Shown: positions 8,288 to 17,084, counted from the stretch's first letter. The stretch is DNA of 26,109 nucleotides from Candidatus Merdenecus merdavium (GCA_018715425.1 DVLR01000249.1:1-26109), one strand, 5' to 3'. Program-made: numbers and translations. The notes: generated by a model not told the origin, from the letters alone.

Positions 8288-8445
8288 AATTTCCTCTCTT
8301 TCTTGTGCCATTTTGCACAGGGTGAATGTCACACCTTTTATCCATTTATTGTTTCTTCCTGTTATTCATATGATTTTATCTATTGTTGCATAAACTCTTC
8401 ATTTCTGCTTCGTAATCTAGCTTAAGTATATATCTAGCTAATCTT

Positions 8446-8901
8446 CTATTTCGTTTCTCTATTTTGTATGACTTGTTCATATATATCCACTAAACGATTT
8501 AGATATTCTATGAGATTTATCATCTCTTCTTTTCCAAACTGGTTTACAATTTCCATCAATACTTCATCGTAGGATGTTCTAGTTTCATTCAGTATTGCAG
8601 TTCCCTCTGGCGTTGTTGTAACAGCAATTTTTCGTCTATCTGTTCTATCTATGTTTCTTATAATATATCCCTTTTTTTCTAAAGAGTTTAATATTTGTGA
8701 TACGGCAGGCTTAGATAAAGGAATACACGTTTTAATCTCTGATACTTTCATATGTTTACTGGAACATACACATCCTTCTACTATCTGTTCCATTACCACC
8801 CATTCTCCTATAGGGATTGTGCACTCAGTAGGAAAGCAGGCATCTACTTTCTTAAAACGAAAGGATGCACTGATAAATCTATCCTTTAATGAGTCACCCA
8901 T
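8446..8901 (-). CDS. MarR-family transcriptional regulator, cysteine-rich
   Basis: Winged-helix DNA-binding regulator of the MarR family, 151 residues. I start at the ATG at 8901 because AAGGAGGTG lies eight bases upstream; the open frame extends 26 residues further without family similarity. The winged helix spans about residues 35-100, with the recognition helix in LSKPAVSQILNSLEKKGYI and the wing in DRTDRRKIAVTTTPEG, both typical of MarR. Five cysteines (22, 27, 44, 46, 59) cluster in and before the DNA-binding domain, which is unusual and could give thiol or metal sensing (inference). It has its own promoter with TTAAG half-sites over the start point, suggesting autoregulation. It heads the clpP-mcsA-like-clpC cluster, 158 bases upstream of clpP. 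Confidence 0.9.
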   Translation of the reverse strand: MGDSLKDRFISASFRFKKVDACFPTECTIPIGEWVVMEQIVEGCVCSSKHMKVSEIKTCIPLSKPAVSQILNSLEKKGYIIRNIDRTDRRKIAVTTTPEGTAILNETRTSYDEVLMEIVNQFGKEEMINLIEYLNRLVDIYEQVIQNRETK

Positions 8902-8921
8902 ATCATTCACCTCCTTATTAT

Positions 8922-8941
8922 TTAAGTGCTTAACTATTAAG
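8922..8941. promoter_or_regulatory. Probable MarR operator (three TTAAG half-sites)
   Basis: TTAAG (8922-8926), CTTAA (8929-8933) and TTAAG (8937-8941) alternate in orientation, giving two overlapping inverted repeats with 2- and 3-base centres. MarR proteins bind short AT-rich dyads of this size. The cluster covers roughly +3 to +22 of the predicted marR transcript, a natural autorepression site. Confidence 0.5.
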
Positions 8942-8950
8942 TTTAGAATT

Positions 8951-8979
8951 ATTATACATCTTAATTTTAAAAATTGCAA
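8951..8979 (-). promoter_or_regulatory. Promoter of marR / clp cluster
   Basis: Minus-strand TTGCAA (8979-8974), 17-base spacer, perfect TATAAT (8956-8951). Predicted start near 8944, about 43 bases before the marR ATG. It may also drive clpP, mcsA-like and clpC, since no convincing separate clpP promoter was found. Confidence 0.75.
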
Positions 8980-9049
8980 GTGTTTTATTTATGGATGTAA
9001 AATAAAAGGAATCCTTTAAGAAATACTTCTTTTTTATAAAAATAGTTGT

Positions 9050-9079
9050 TTGGATTTTATTATCTAATTTTGGTATAAT
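9050..9079 (+). promoter_or_regulatory. Promoter of pepF
   Basis: A perfect TATAAT at 9074-9079 is preceded by TGG, an extended -10 element. A weak TTGGAT lies 18 bases further upstream at 9050-9055. Predicted start is near 9086, leaving a leader of about 20 bases. A 13-base dyad (AAAGGA/TCCTTT around one base) at 9005-9017 lies between this and the divergent marR promoter. Confidence 0.6.
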
Positions 9080-9104
9080 AAGAGATGGAATAGATAAAGA
9101 AAGG

Positions 9105-10892
9105 ATGGCTTTGGCCAATGGTGAACATATGTCGTTGGATAGATGGTCTTTAAAGGATTTGTATCATGGATATGACAGTGAGGAATTTCTTCAAGATTAT
9201 GAACATTTCAAAGAGATGATTGAAAAAATTCAGGAAGCTGCTTTAAACTTAAATCGTAAGAGTGGGAAAGATGAATTAATGAACATCTTAACCTTATTAG
9301 AATCTTTTCAAGTTGCTTGGGCAAAACTAAAGTATTTTGTGGAGCTGAGTAAATCTGTAGATACAACAGATCCTACCTCCACTGCATATTATGGAAAATT
9401 AGGATTGATGTATAGCTCGGCCTCTAAAGCAATGACTCAAATTTATAAATTCATTTCTACTTTAGATATAGACGAACTGATCCGTGAAGATGAATTTTTA
9501 AGTGAGTATGAATTCTTCCTTCATGAAATAAAAGAAAAATCAAGTCACATGCTTAGTGATGAAGCAGAAGAAGTCATGGCTATGTATGATTTAAGTGGTG
9601 GTAATGCCTGGGAATCTTTGCAAGAATATTTATCTTCTACTGTTGAGGTAGATTTTAACGGTAAGACGGTTACTCTAAGCCACATTAGAAATTTAGCCTA
9701 CAGCGATGATGCACATATTAGAAAAAGATCTTATGAGGCGGAACTTGCAAGCTACAAAAAAATTGAAGATAGTGTGGCATTTTCTTTAAATAATATTAAA
9801 AGACAGGTCAATACAGAATCGAGATTAAGGGGTTATGATTCACCACTGGATATGACCTTACACGATTCTAGAATGTCTCGTTCTACATTAGATGCTCTGA
9901 TTTCTGCTATAGATAAGCATATGCCTAAGTTTAGGAAGTATATGAAGCATAAGGCTAACATCCTTGGTTATCAACATGGGCTGCCATGGTTTGAGCTCTT
10001 CGCACCTATGGGTAAAACATCTAAAGAGTTTACCGTACAAGATGCTAAGATCTATCTAGTGGATCATTTTCGAAAATTCTCTGATGATTTGGCCGACATG
10101 GTCATTCAGGCTTTTGATGAAGATTGGATCGATTTCTTCCCTCGCAAAGGTAAGGTTGGAGGGGCTTTTTGCGAAAATCTCCCCTTCATCAAACAAAGTA
10201 GAATTTTAACTAATTTTAATGGAACACTAAGTGATGTGATTACATTAGCTCATGAACTTGGACATGCATACCACGGTTTGCACATTCAAGATCACAGACC
10301 TTTAAATACAGATTACTCCATGCCTGTTGCTGAAACAGCATCTACGTTTAATGAAAACTTGATTATGAATGCTGCTCTTGCAGAATCTAAAGATTCAGAA
10401 GAAACCTTATTTTTAATTGAAAGTCAATTGCAAGATTTGAATCAAATTATCTGCGATATTTATTCTAGATTTTTATTTGAAAAAAGTGTTTTTGAAGGAA
10501 CGGAACATCAATTTTTATTTCCTAAAGACCTAGAAAGGCTCATGCTAAACGCACAAGATCAATCTTATGGGGATGGCCTTGATCCAAACTATCGCCATCC
10601 ATTTATGTGGATCTGCAAATCTCATTACTACTCTTCTGAAATAAGCTATTATAACTTTCCATATGCTTTTGGTGGATTGTTTGCTCGAGGACTTTATGCT
10701 AAATACGAAAAAGAAGGAAAAGATTTTATACCTAAGTATCAACAATTATTGCATGCGACCACAGTTTCTTCTGTAGAAGATGTGGCTAAACTTTGCGATA
10801 TTGATCTTACTACAGATAAATTTTGGGACGACGCCTTCACGAGCTGTGGTGAATTAATTGATCAATTCATTACTCTAACCAGTCAATCATAA
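9105..10892 (+). CDS. pepF: Oligoendopeptidase F family zinc peptidase (M3B)
   Basis: Cytoplasmic zinc metallopeptidase that cleaves short peptides; PepF-type members use oligopeptides of roughly 7-17 residues. The 595-residue length is typical. The zinc site is visible as His383-Glu384-x-x-His387 (HELGH) with the third ligand probably Glu410 in AETASTFNE. The region from about 120 to 200 matches the PepF N-terminal helical domain in general character. Start choice is uncertain: the ATG at 9105 has AAAGG directly against it, while in-frame TTG at 9111 and ATG at 9129 (MSLDRWSLKD) are also possible, so the first eight residues may be absent. It is monocistronic, with its own promoter and a hairpin after the stop. 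Confidence 0.93.
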   Translation: MALANGEHMSLDRWSLKDLYHGYDSEEFLQDYEHFKEMIEKIQEAALNLNRKSGKDELMNILTLLESFQVAWAKLKYFVELSKSVDTTDPTSTAYYGKLGLMYSSASKAMTQIYKFISTLDIDELIREDEFLSEYEFFLHEIKEKSSHMLSDEAEEVMAMYDLSGGNAWESLQEYLSSTVEVDFNGKTVTLSHIRNLAYSDDAHIRKRSYEAELASYKKIEDSVAFSLNNIKRQVNTESRLRGYDSPLDMTLHDSRMSRSTLDALISAIDKHMPKFRKYMKHKANILGYQHGLPWFELFAPMGKTSKEFTVQDAKIYLVDHFRKFSDDLADMVIQAFDEDWIDFFPRKGKVGGAFCENLPFIKQSRILTNFNGTLSDVITLAHELGHAYHGLHIQDHRPLNTDYSMPVAETASTFNENLIMNAALAESKDSEETLFLIESQLQDLNQIICDIYSRFLFEKSVFEGTEHQFLFPKDLERLMLNAQDQSYGDGLDPNYRHPFMWICKSHYYSSEISYYNFPYAFGGLFARGLYAKYEKEGKDFIPKYQQLLHATTVSSVEDVAKLCDIDLTTDKFWDDAFTSCGELIDQFITLTSQS

Positions 10893-10898
10893 ACTTAT

Positions 10899-10937
10899 TT
10901 CCCCCTTTGTTAGATCAAAATCTAATATCAGGGGGGA
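10899..10937. terminator. Hairpin between convergent pepF and maturase genes
   Basis: TTCCCCC (10899-10905) can pair with GGGGGGA (10931-10937), and GTTAGA with TCTAAT inside, separated by a small internal loop. It sits between two convergent stop codons and probably acts in both directions. Neither side has a strong U-tract, so termination efficiency is uncertain. Confidence 0.55.
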
Positions 10938-10940
10938 TCA

Positions 10941-12044
10941 TTAATTTGCCTTAATTTTATCTGCCATTTCTCGCATCCGAGGGTAACATGCTTCAAAAAA
11001 CATTCCATATCCCTCACAAAAATAATTATTTACTTCATTTTCTCGATTCCTAAAACATCCCCCTTTACATAAAGGATACCACTTGCACTCCTTGCATTGT
11101 TGGGAATGATCAAAAGAACGTTCTATGAACCCAATTTCTTTACGCTTTTCCTGTATTTCCTTCATGGAATTATCATTTAAATTTCCTATTCTCCACTCAT
11201 CTAAAGCATAAAAATCACAAGGATAAACGCTTCCGTCAGCCTCAACTACGTGTTGAATTCCACATATTCCCCGTTGTTCACAAGATTCTGGAAGGTAACC
11301 GCATATCATAGCAATATAATTATCAAACTGACGAATAAAAGGGCCATCACCTTTGTTCCAATCTTCATACCAAAGATCAAATAAGTCAATTAAAAACTGG
11401 CCGTATGTCTTTGGCAGTAACGAGTATTCCTGTTTCCCTCTTTCTTCGCCTAATGGATCTAGACATGCGATAAATTGGAGATACTTCCATCCCCTTTTCT
11501 TATAATCCCTGTAGATTTCTTTGATATTTTTTGCAGTTTTTTCGTGTACTACCGTAAGAATGTTATATTCTATTTGGTATTGTTCAAAGAGTGACACGGT
11601 TTCTAAGATTCTTTTGTACGTTCCTTCTCCCTTTTTATTATGACGATAGCTGTTGTGAATGGATTCCACTCCATCCACAGATAATCCTAATAAAAAATTA
11701 TGTTTTTTGAAGAATTCACACCATTCCTTTGTGATTCCATATCCATTGGTTTGAAGTGTATATAGAATCTGAATCTTTCGTTTATTATATTGATTGACAT
11801 AAGAGATGACCTGTTGAAAAAACTCCAGTCCAATTAGCGTTGGCTCTCCTCCTTGAAAACCAATGGTGCATGAGTGCTCAGCAGCCAAAACGCTTTTTCG
11901 AATAACATTTTTTAAGGTTTGATCAGACATAAACCCATAGGACTCTTGTTCTCTTTTTTGTGCTTCATCACAATAAAAGCAGTAATCGCATTTCATATTG
12001 CATAAACCTGACGAAGGCTTGATTAACATATTCACTGTTTTCAT
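10941..12044 (-). CDS. Anaerobic sulfatase-maturating radical SAM enzyme (anSME)
   Basis: Radical SAM/SPASM enzyme that oxidises a Cys or Ser in a sulfatase to the formylglycine needed for catalysis, without oxygen. The frame opens at a GTG at 12113, but the ATG at 12044 has AAAGGA upstream and begins MKTVNMLIKPSSGLCNMKC, the normal family start. It gives 367 residues. The radical SAM cluster uses Cys15, Cys19 and Cys22. Further cysteines at 255, 261, 276, 317, 320, 326, 330 and 343 fit the two auxiliary iron-sulfur clusters. Asp277 in YPCDFY corresponds to the catalytic base known in the Clostridium perfringens enzyme. It follows the GH1 gene in the same direction after 110 bases. No sulfatase gene is in the window, so its target must be elsewhere. 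Confidence 0.93.
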   Translation of the reverse strand: MKTVNMLIKPSSGLCNMKCDYCFYCDEAQKREQESYGFMSDQTLKNVIRKSVLAAEHSCTIGFQGGEPTLIGLEFFQQVISYVNQYNKRKIQILYTLQTNGYGITKEWCEFFKKHNFLLGLSVDGVESIHNSYRHNKKGEGTYKRILETVSLFEQYQIEYNILTVVHEKTAKNIKEIYRDYKKRGWKYLQFIACLDPLGEERGKQEYSLLPKTYGQFLIDLFDLWYEDWNKGDGPFIRQFDNYIAMICGYLPESCEQRGICGIQHVVEADGSVYPCDFYALDEWRIGNLNDNSMKEIQEKRKEIGFIERSFDHSQQCKECKWYPLCKGGCFRNRENEVNNYFCEGYGMFFEACYPRMREMADKIKAN

Positions 12045-12120
12045 GTTTCTTTTGTCCTTTCCCCTTGAAGACTTTCTATCTATAAATGATAACAATCTTT
12101 TTATCTCTCTCACTCTGAGT

Positions 12121-12147
12121 CTAATACAACTATAGGGGAAGAGTCAA
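12121..12147 (-). promoter_or_regulatory. Possible promoter of the anSME gene
   Basis: Minus-strand TTGACT (12147-12142) and TATTAG (12126-12121) are 15 bases apart, two short of ideal. If used, the transcript would start near 12114 and the maturase could be expressed separately from the GH1 gene. Confidence 0.3.
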
Positions 12148-12154
12148 TACATGA

Positions 12155-13519
12155 TTATATTAATATATCTCCATTGCTTTCAATTAATTTTTTATACCAG
12201 TAACCAGAATCTTTAATGATTCTCTTTTGAGTATGGTAATCCACATAGACGAGGCCAAAACGCTCTGCATATCCACTATGCCATTCAAAGTTATCCATAA
12301 GGGACCACTGGAAGTATCCCTTAATATCACTTCCATCTTCTGCTGCTTGCTTTAAGCATTTTAAATAGCGGTAAAGAAAATCAATGCGATTTGGATCGTG
12401 AACCTGACCGTCTACTGAAACAGTATCATGACAAGACAATCCATTTTCGGTGATATAAATTGGCAGCTGATATCTATCGTATAAGAACTTTGGTCCCCAG
12501 TACAAACACTCTGGAGTCACTGGCCAGTCTAAAGCAGTCTTTGGAAATCCATCATAGCGTTTTACCATTTCTGGTTTTCCATCGGCACCCATACGAATTC
12601 TATGGCCATTATAGATGTTCTGTGCATAAGAATCGATAGGCTGGGAGATTAATTTCATATCATCCTTCGTTATGGTAGGGAGGTATTCTCTATATTTTTT
12701 TAATCCCTCTTCAGGATATTCTCCAAAAACTACTGGATCACTCCACCAAGATACATTCCATGTCCATTGGGATAAATCATCTGGAAGAGAAAACAGATGC
12801 AATCTTGCGGCTTCTATATCTTCTGGTTTATCTGAATCTGGATAACTCATAGTACCTGTAGGAGCATAACCTACGAAAATATCTTGTTTTGCATGTTCTC
12901 TTAATTGTTTCACTGCCATCCCATGGGCTTTTAATGCAATGTGGGACATGGTAAAAGTATCTCTTACTGGTGCTGTTACTCCTGGAGCATGAACACCTTC
13001 TAGGAATCCAAGGCCAACAAAACATTGTGGTTCATTTAAGGTGAAAAAATGAGTGACCCGATCGGAAAAACGTTCTGATACGAGTGCCGCATATTCTCCG
13101 AACCAAGTGACCATATCCTCATTCATCCAACCACCTTTTTTGTATAATTCATATGGTAATTCCCAGTGGTATAAGGTGATAAATGGCTCTATCCCCCCTT
13201 CTAAAAGTGCATCGATTAAATCGCTATAAAACATAATCCCTTTTTCGTTTACTTTACCCTCACCCATAGGTAAGATTCTAGCCCAGTTTATAGAAAAACG
13301 ATAAGCCTTCATTCCTAAAGATTTCATTATTTCCACATCTTCTCTAAATCTATGGTAATGGTCGCAAGCTATATCACCTGTATGTGAGGAGAAGATTCTA
13401 CCCTCCTCCTTACAAAATACATCCCAAATATTCCAGCCTTTTCCGTCTTCGTAAGCCGCTCCTTCTATTTGGTATGATGATGTGGCTGCTCCCCACGCAA
13501 AATCTTTTCTAAATCCCAT
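12155..13519 (-). CDS. GH1 family beta-glycosidase (beta-glucosidase-like)
   Basis: Retaining glycoside hydrolase of family GH1, cytoplasmic since no signal peptide is present. It releases terminal beta-linked glucose or a related sugar from oligosaccharides. The 454-residue length is typical. The N-terminal signature FAWGAATSSYQIEGA is present. The acid/base is Glu163 in TLNEP and the nucleophile is Glu358 in YITENG. GAGGAA lies upstream of the ATG. There is no loop or residue pattern of the phospho-beta-glucosidase class that I can confirm, and the neighbouring importer is an ABC system rather than a PTS, so the free sugar is the likelier substrate. It follows the permease genes after 171 bases with no clear promoter, probably in one operon. 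Beta-glucosidase, beta-mannosidase or beta-galactosidase preference cannot be fixed from sequence alone. Confidence 0.93.
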   Translation of the reverse strand: MGFRKDFAWGAATSSYQIEGAAYEDGKGWNIWDVFCKEEGRIFSSHTGDIACDHYHRFREDVEIMKSLGMKAYRFSINWARILPMGEGKVNEKGIMFYSDLIDALLEGGIEPFITLYHWELPYELYKKGGWMNEDMVTWFGEYAALVSERFSDRVTHFFTLNEPQCFVGLGFLEGVHAPGVTAPVRDTFTMSHIALKAHGMAVKQLREHAKQDIFVGYAPTGTMSYPDSDKPEDIEAARLHLFSLPDDLSQWTWNVSWWSDPVVFGEYPEEGLKKYREYLPTITKDDMKLISQPIDSYAQNIYNGHRIRMGADGKPEMVKRYDGFPKTALDWPVTPECLYWGPKFLYDRYQLPIYITENGLSCHDTVSVDGQVHDPNRIDFLYRYLKCLKQAAEDGSDIKGYFQWSLMDNFEWHSGYAERFGLVYVDYHTQKRIIKDSGYWYKKLIESNGDILI

Positions 13520-13690
13520 GATCGTTCCTCTTCTTTCTTTATCTTTCTACTTATTTATCCATTCTATTTCTTATGGTATTTCTTTTTTTTAAACTTTGAT
13601 TGGTTCTATCTTTTTCCTATGGCATCATCCTCTTGTACTTCCCATGTCGTATGAATCTTGTTTTCTAATATCTTTATTTGTTTTTTTATC

Positions 13691-14560
13691 TTACCCCTTC
13701 ACTGCTCCTTCTACAATTCCTTTGATAATGTATTTACTAAATGCAAAGTATAACACCACAATAGGGGACATGGTTATTAACATAGCTGCCATGATTTTTG
13801 GATAGTCAGATGAAAACTGCCCCGTGAATTGAGTCATGGCCAAAGGCACTGTTTGTAATCTTGTATCCCTCATGAGTACTAATGCAAAAGAGAATTCATT
13901 CCAGCAAGAGAAGGTCTGAATAATGGCTATGGTAACCATAATAGGTTTACAAATTGGCATAATAATCTTAAATAAAGTGCCTGAAAAGGAACAACCATCA
14001 ATGGCTGCTGCTTCTTCTAAGGCAGTTGGTATTCCTTTGACGAAACCTTGTACTAAGAACACGGATATCGGTAGACCAAAAGAGATATACGGAATCAATA
14101 ATGTAAACCATTTATTAGAAAATCCAACTCTATTGAAGACCACATATATAGGAACTAATAAAGAGTGAATTGGAATTAACATCCCCATTAATAGCATAAG
14201 CCAAATAATCTTGCTCCCTCTAAATGATATCCGCGCTAAGATATATCCCACAATAAATCCAAATAATACAATGAAAAATACGGATAATGCTGTTGTTCTA
14301 ATACTATTTACCAAAGAATCTGCTATATGATAATCTGGATTTGTTAACACTTTAATATAATTTGTTAAAGTAGGTGACTTAGGAAGAGACACAATATCTG
14401 CATTAAATTCTCTTTTGACTTTTAAAGAAGAATAAAACATCCATACCAATGGAAAAATGCAAGTTAAAGAAAAGAGAATCATGATTCCATTTAATCCTAT
14501 ACCTAATATTCCTCTTCCGATTTTCTTACCCGTGGTCCATCCGTATTGTTTTTTACTCAT
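13691..14560 (-). CDS. Sugar ABC transporter permease, MalG type (second importer)
   Basis: Inner-membrane half-channel of the second CUT1-type importer, 289 residues. A basic N-terminus (MSKKQYGWTTGKKIGRG) precedes the first helix at about 18-42. The EAA docking loop reads LEEAAAIDGC followed by LFKIIMPI, the standard arrangement about 90 residues from the C-terminus. Its ATG shares one base with the upstream permease stop (TAATG), and GAGGAGG lies in the end of that gene, so the two are translationally coupled. It probably works with the lipoprotein at 15603 and the MalF-type permease at 14560. It is distinct from the permease at the left end of the window, so the two importers are paralogous systems rather than a recent duplicate. 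Confidence 0.93.
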   Translation of the reverse strand: MSKKQYGWTTGKKIGRGILGIGLNGIMILFSLTCIFPLVWMFYSSLKVKREFNADIVSLPKSPTLTNYIKVLTNPDYHIADSLVNSIRTTALSVFFIVLFGFIVGYILARISFRGSKIIWLMLLMGMLIPIHSLLVPIYVVFNRVGFSNKWFTLLIPYISFGLPISVFLVQGFVKGIPTALEEAAAIDGCSFSGTLFKIIMPICKPIMVTIAIIQTFSCWNEFSFALVLMRDTRLQTVPLAMTQFTGQFSSDYPKIMAAMLITMSPIVVLYFAFSKYIIKGIVEGAVKG

Positions 14561-15453
14561 TAGACCACCTCCTCATTTTTATTTACTATCTTGGATAATA
14601 ACTGTATCCCTCCTATGACAAGAAGACCCAATACAAAGATCGCTACTGAAATAGCACTACCATATCCCATATTTTGCTGGGTAAAAGATACCTTATATCC
14701 ATAAAGAGCCATAACCATAGATGAATTTCCTGGTCCACCAGTGGTCATTACGTAAATATTATCAAAGGCTTTCATATTTCCAGAGACACAAAGTACGATA
14801 CACACCATAATGGTACTCTTGATCATAGGAAGGATGACATGAATGGCACGCTGTACAGTGTTGGCTCCATCTAGCTCCGCAGACTCCAATATTTCACTAT
14901 CGATAGATGCAGTAGCAGATAGTAAAATAATCATATAATATCCGATATACTGCCAAATCAGTGGAATCGCTACTAAGGTCATCACAATCTTAGGATTGTT
15001 CAACCAAACTTGTGTCTTGGCTCCTTGCCCAATGGCCTCTAAAAACCAGTTTAAGAGTCCTCTTCTACTATCATAAATCATGGTCCAAATAAAGCCTACA
15101 GCAACAGCAGAGATTGTGCTTGGGAAGAAACCAAAGGTTCTGTGGATTCCTTTTAATTTCACTAATTTAGAGTTTATGATAATGACAAAGAGAAAGGCAA
15201 TTCCCACCTGACCGATCACACATAAAATAACTAAGTAGATATTATGACCAAAGGCTTCCCAAAACACACTATCTTTCATAAGAGTGACGTAATTTTCAAG
15301 ACCTATAAATGTTTTATTAGGACCTCCCTTCCACTGAAAAAAGCTATAAAACCCTGCTGCTACCAATGGTACGAAAACGGAAAACACATAGAGTAGCATC
15401 GGTACAATTAAATATGCGAACAAGACACTTTTTTTGGGTTTTCTAGATAACAT
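14560..15453 (-). CDS. Sugar ABC transporter permease, MalF type (second importer)
   Basis: Second permease of the glycoside-locus importer, 297 residues from the ATG at 15453. An in-frame GTG two codons earlier (15459) is only three bases from AGGAGG, whereas the ATG is nine bases away, so the ATG is preferred. Hydrophobic helices begin at about residue 10, and the EAA loop appears as LESAELDGANTVQRAIHVILP. The region KAFDNIYVMTTGGPGNSS is the usual MalF/UgpA signature before the last helices. It is separated from the binding-protein gene by a 149-base spacer with two hairpins, which probably lowers permease output relative to the binding protein. Confidence 0.93.
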   Translation of the reverse strand: MLSRKPKKSVLFAYLIVPMLLYVFSVFVPLVAAGFYSFFQWKGGPNKTFIGLENYVTLMKDSVFWEAFGHNIYLVILCVIGQVGIAFLFVIIINSKLVKLKGIHRTFGFFPSTISAVAVGFIWTMIYDSRRGLLNWFLEAIGQGAKTQVWLNNPKIVMTLVAIPLIWQYIGYYMIILLSATASIDSEILESAELDGANTVQRAIHVILPMIKSTIMVCIVLCVSGNMKAFDNIYVMTTGGPGNSSMVMALYGYKVSFTQQNMGYGSAISVAIFVLGLLVIGGIQLLSKIVNKNEEVV

Positions 15454-15503
15454 AAGCACTCCTCCTAGAGTATTTCTTTCATTGATACTTCCCTTCCTTG
15501 ATT

Positions 15504-15565
15504 CCTTCTTTCACATATGAAGAAAGAAGGCGTGGCACAATCATACAGTATTAGATTTGTGCCAC
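15504..15565 (-). promoter_or_regulatory. Tandem intercistronic hairpins after the binding-protein gene
   Basis: In transcript order a 9-bp stem (GTGGCACAA/TTGTGCCAC, 15532-15540 with 15557-15565, extendable by a G-U pair) is followed by a second 9-bp stem (CCTTCTTTC/GAAAGAAGG, 15504-15512 with 15522-15530). No U-tract follows. They therefore look like RNA stabilisers or partial terminators, as seen after malE-like genes, giving more binding protein than permease. Confidence 0.6.
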
Positions 15566-15602
15566 ACCTCCCTCAATTCAAAGATTGAACATTATTTATT
15601 CC

Positions 15603-17057
15603 TTAATAATTAGCCTCATATGCCTCTTGGGTTTTTTCTGCCACGTCTTCTGGCGTTGTGTCCCCATTTACCATGCTTTGAGCTTCCGTATTTAACACTT
15701 CCCAAACAGCACTGCTTACATAAGAGTCATAGATTTCACTTGCATTTGTATCTACATAAGAATAGTTGTAAAATGCCTTTGTTACTTCGTCAAATTTACT
15801 TAAATCAATATCAGCTACCTTCGTTAATCCTTGTAATGCATAGTTTTCTCCAACATATGTGGCAAAATCTGGTCCTGTTAAAGTATAAGCCAAGTCAACT
15901 GCTGCTGCTAATTTTTCTGGATCGTCTTTTAGTTTGGAGTTGATTGCTACGGCGTATCCCATTCCGATATTTTGAGTATTTTCAGTTTTCGTTGCTCCTT
16001 CAGGTTGTGGAAGAACAGCAAAGCCCATATTTTCATATAAATCTGGATCCTCTTCCTGGATCGTTGCCTGTATATAACTTACATCCCAGTTACCGCCGAC
16101 AAAAGCTGGAGATTCTCCTGAAATAAAATATTCCCTTGCGTCTTCGTTATTTATGGCGTTAAAATCATCGTTAAAGATTCCTGATTGGAAAGCATCTTGA
16201 GTAAAAGTTAACATATCAACAAATTCTTGATCTGTAAATTTTGCACCCTCTTTATCAATAATAGATAAGAACCAATCATCTCCTGTAAATCTGCTGCCGA
16301 TGGCAGACATAAAGCATGAGTTTAGCTGCCATTGACCACTATTACCGAAAGCTAATGTTTCTTTGTATCCATTTTCTTTAAAGTAAGCATCGGCTTCTTC
16401 TAGCTCCGCCCAAGTTTTTGGAAATTCTGCAAATCCAGCATCTTCCCAAGCCTGTTTATCATATACTACAACGGTACAAGTACCACCTGTTAAAGCTGGA
16501 AGTCCATAAAGTTTATCTTCGCTAGTAAAAGGTGTAAAGTAATTTGTATTATAATCACTATAATATGGTGAGTCTTTGATAATATCGGTCATATCCAAGA
16601 TAATACCTTGCTCCGCCCAGGATTTTGTATTCATTCCTTGTAACATAAATACATCTGGAAGATCGTTTGCTGCTGCTTGAGTAGCAATCTGAGTCTTAAA
16701 GTCATCATTTGACAACACCGTTTGGTTTAAATCAACATCTGGGTGGGCATCTTCCCACTGTTTAATCGTCGTACGAAAACCATCAGATCCACCGTTACCC
16801 TCGGATTCTTCTGAAGTAGAAAAATGAAGAAATGTAAGCTCACCACTAAAAGCTACTTCGCCACCTGTTCCACCACTGTCAGTACTATCTTCTGATTCAA
16901 CTTCTTTCTCTGTCCCTTGCGTAGAAGAAACAGATTCACTTTCTTTCCCGCCCTTGTTCGTTTCTTCCCCATTAGAGCTACCACATCCTGATAGCATGGT
17001 ACTTGCTAATAAGGTTGCGCTTAATAATAAAGTCGTTACTACTTTTACTCTTTTCAT
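15603..17057 (-). CDS. Sugar-binding lipoprotein of the second ABC importer
   Basis: Extracellular solute-binding lipoprotein, 484 residues. The signal peptide MKRVKVVTTLLLSATLLAS ends in the lipobox LSGC, followed by a long Ser/Glu/Gly-rich linker to about residue 70. The binding fold begins with ELTFLHFSTSEE, and the VFMLQGMNTKSW and GGNWDVSYIQ segments are typical of the family 1 sugar binders. AAGGAGG lies seven bases before the ATG. Only 39 bases separate it from the stop of the lacI gene upstream, so it is probably co-transcribed with its regulator. Its downstream partners are two permeases and a GH1 enzyme, and a GH2 beta-mannosidase lies beyond lacI, so short beta-linked, perhaps mannose-containing, oligosaccharides are the likely ligands (inference). 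Confidence 0.93.
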   Translation of the reverse strand: MKRVKVVTTLLLSATLLASTMLSGCGSSNGEETNKGGKESESVSSTQGTEKEVESEDSTDSGGTGGEVAFSGELTFLHFSTSEESEGNGGSDGFRTTIKQWEDAHPDVDLNQTVLSNDDFKTQIATQAAANDLPDVFMLQGMNTKSWAEQGIILDMTDIIKDSPYYSDYNTNYFTPFTSEDKLYGLPALTGGTCTVVVYDKQAWEDAGFAEFPKTWAELEEADAYFKENGYKETLAFGNSGQWQLNSCFMSAIGSRFTGDDWFLSIIDKEGAKFTDQEFVDMLTFTQDAFQSGIFNDDFNAINNEDAREYFISGESPAFVGGNWDVSYIQATIQEEDPDLYENMGFAVLPQPEGATKTENTQNIGMGYAVAINSKLKDDPEKLAAAVDLAYTLTGPDFATYVGENYALQGLTKVADIDLSKFDEVTKAFYNYSYVDTNASEIYDSYVSSAVWEVLNTEAQSMVNGDTTPEDVAEKTQEAYEANY

Positions 17058-17084
17058 GATAAATCCTCCTTATTTTTATTGTTA

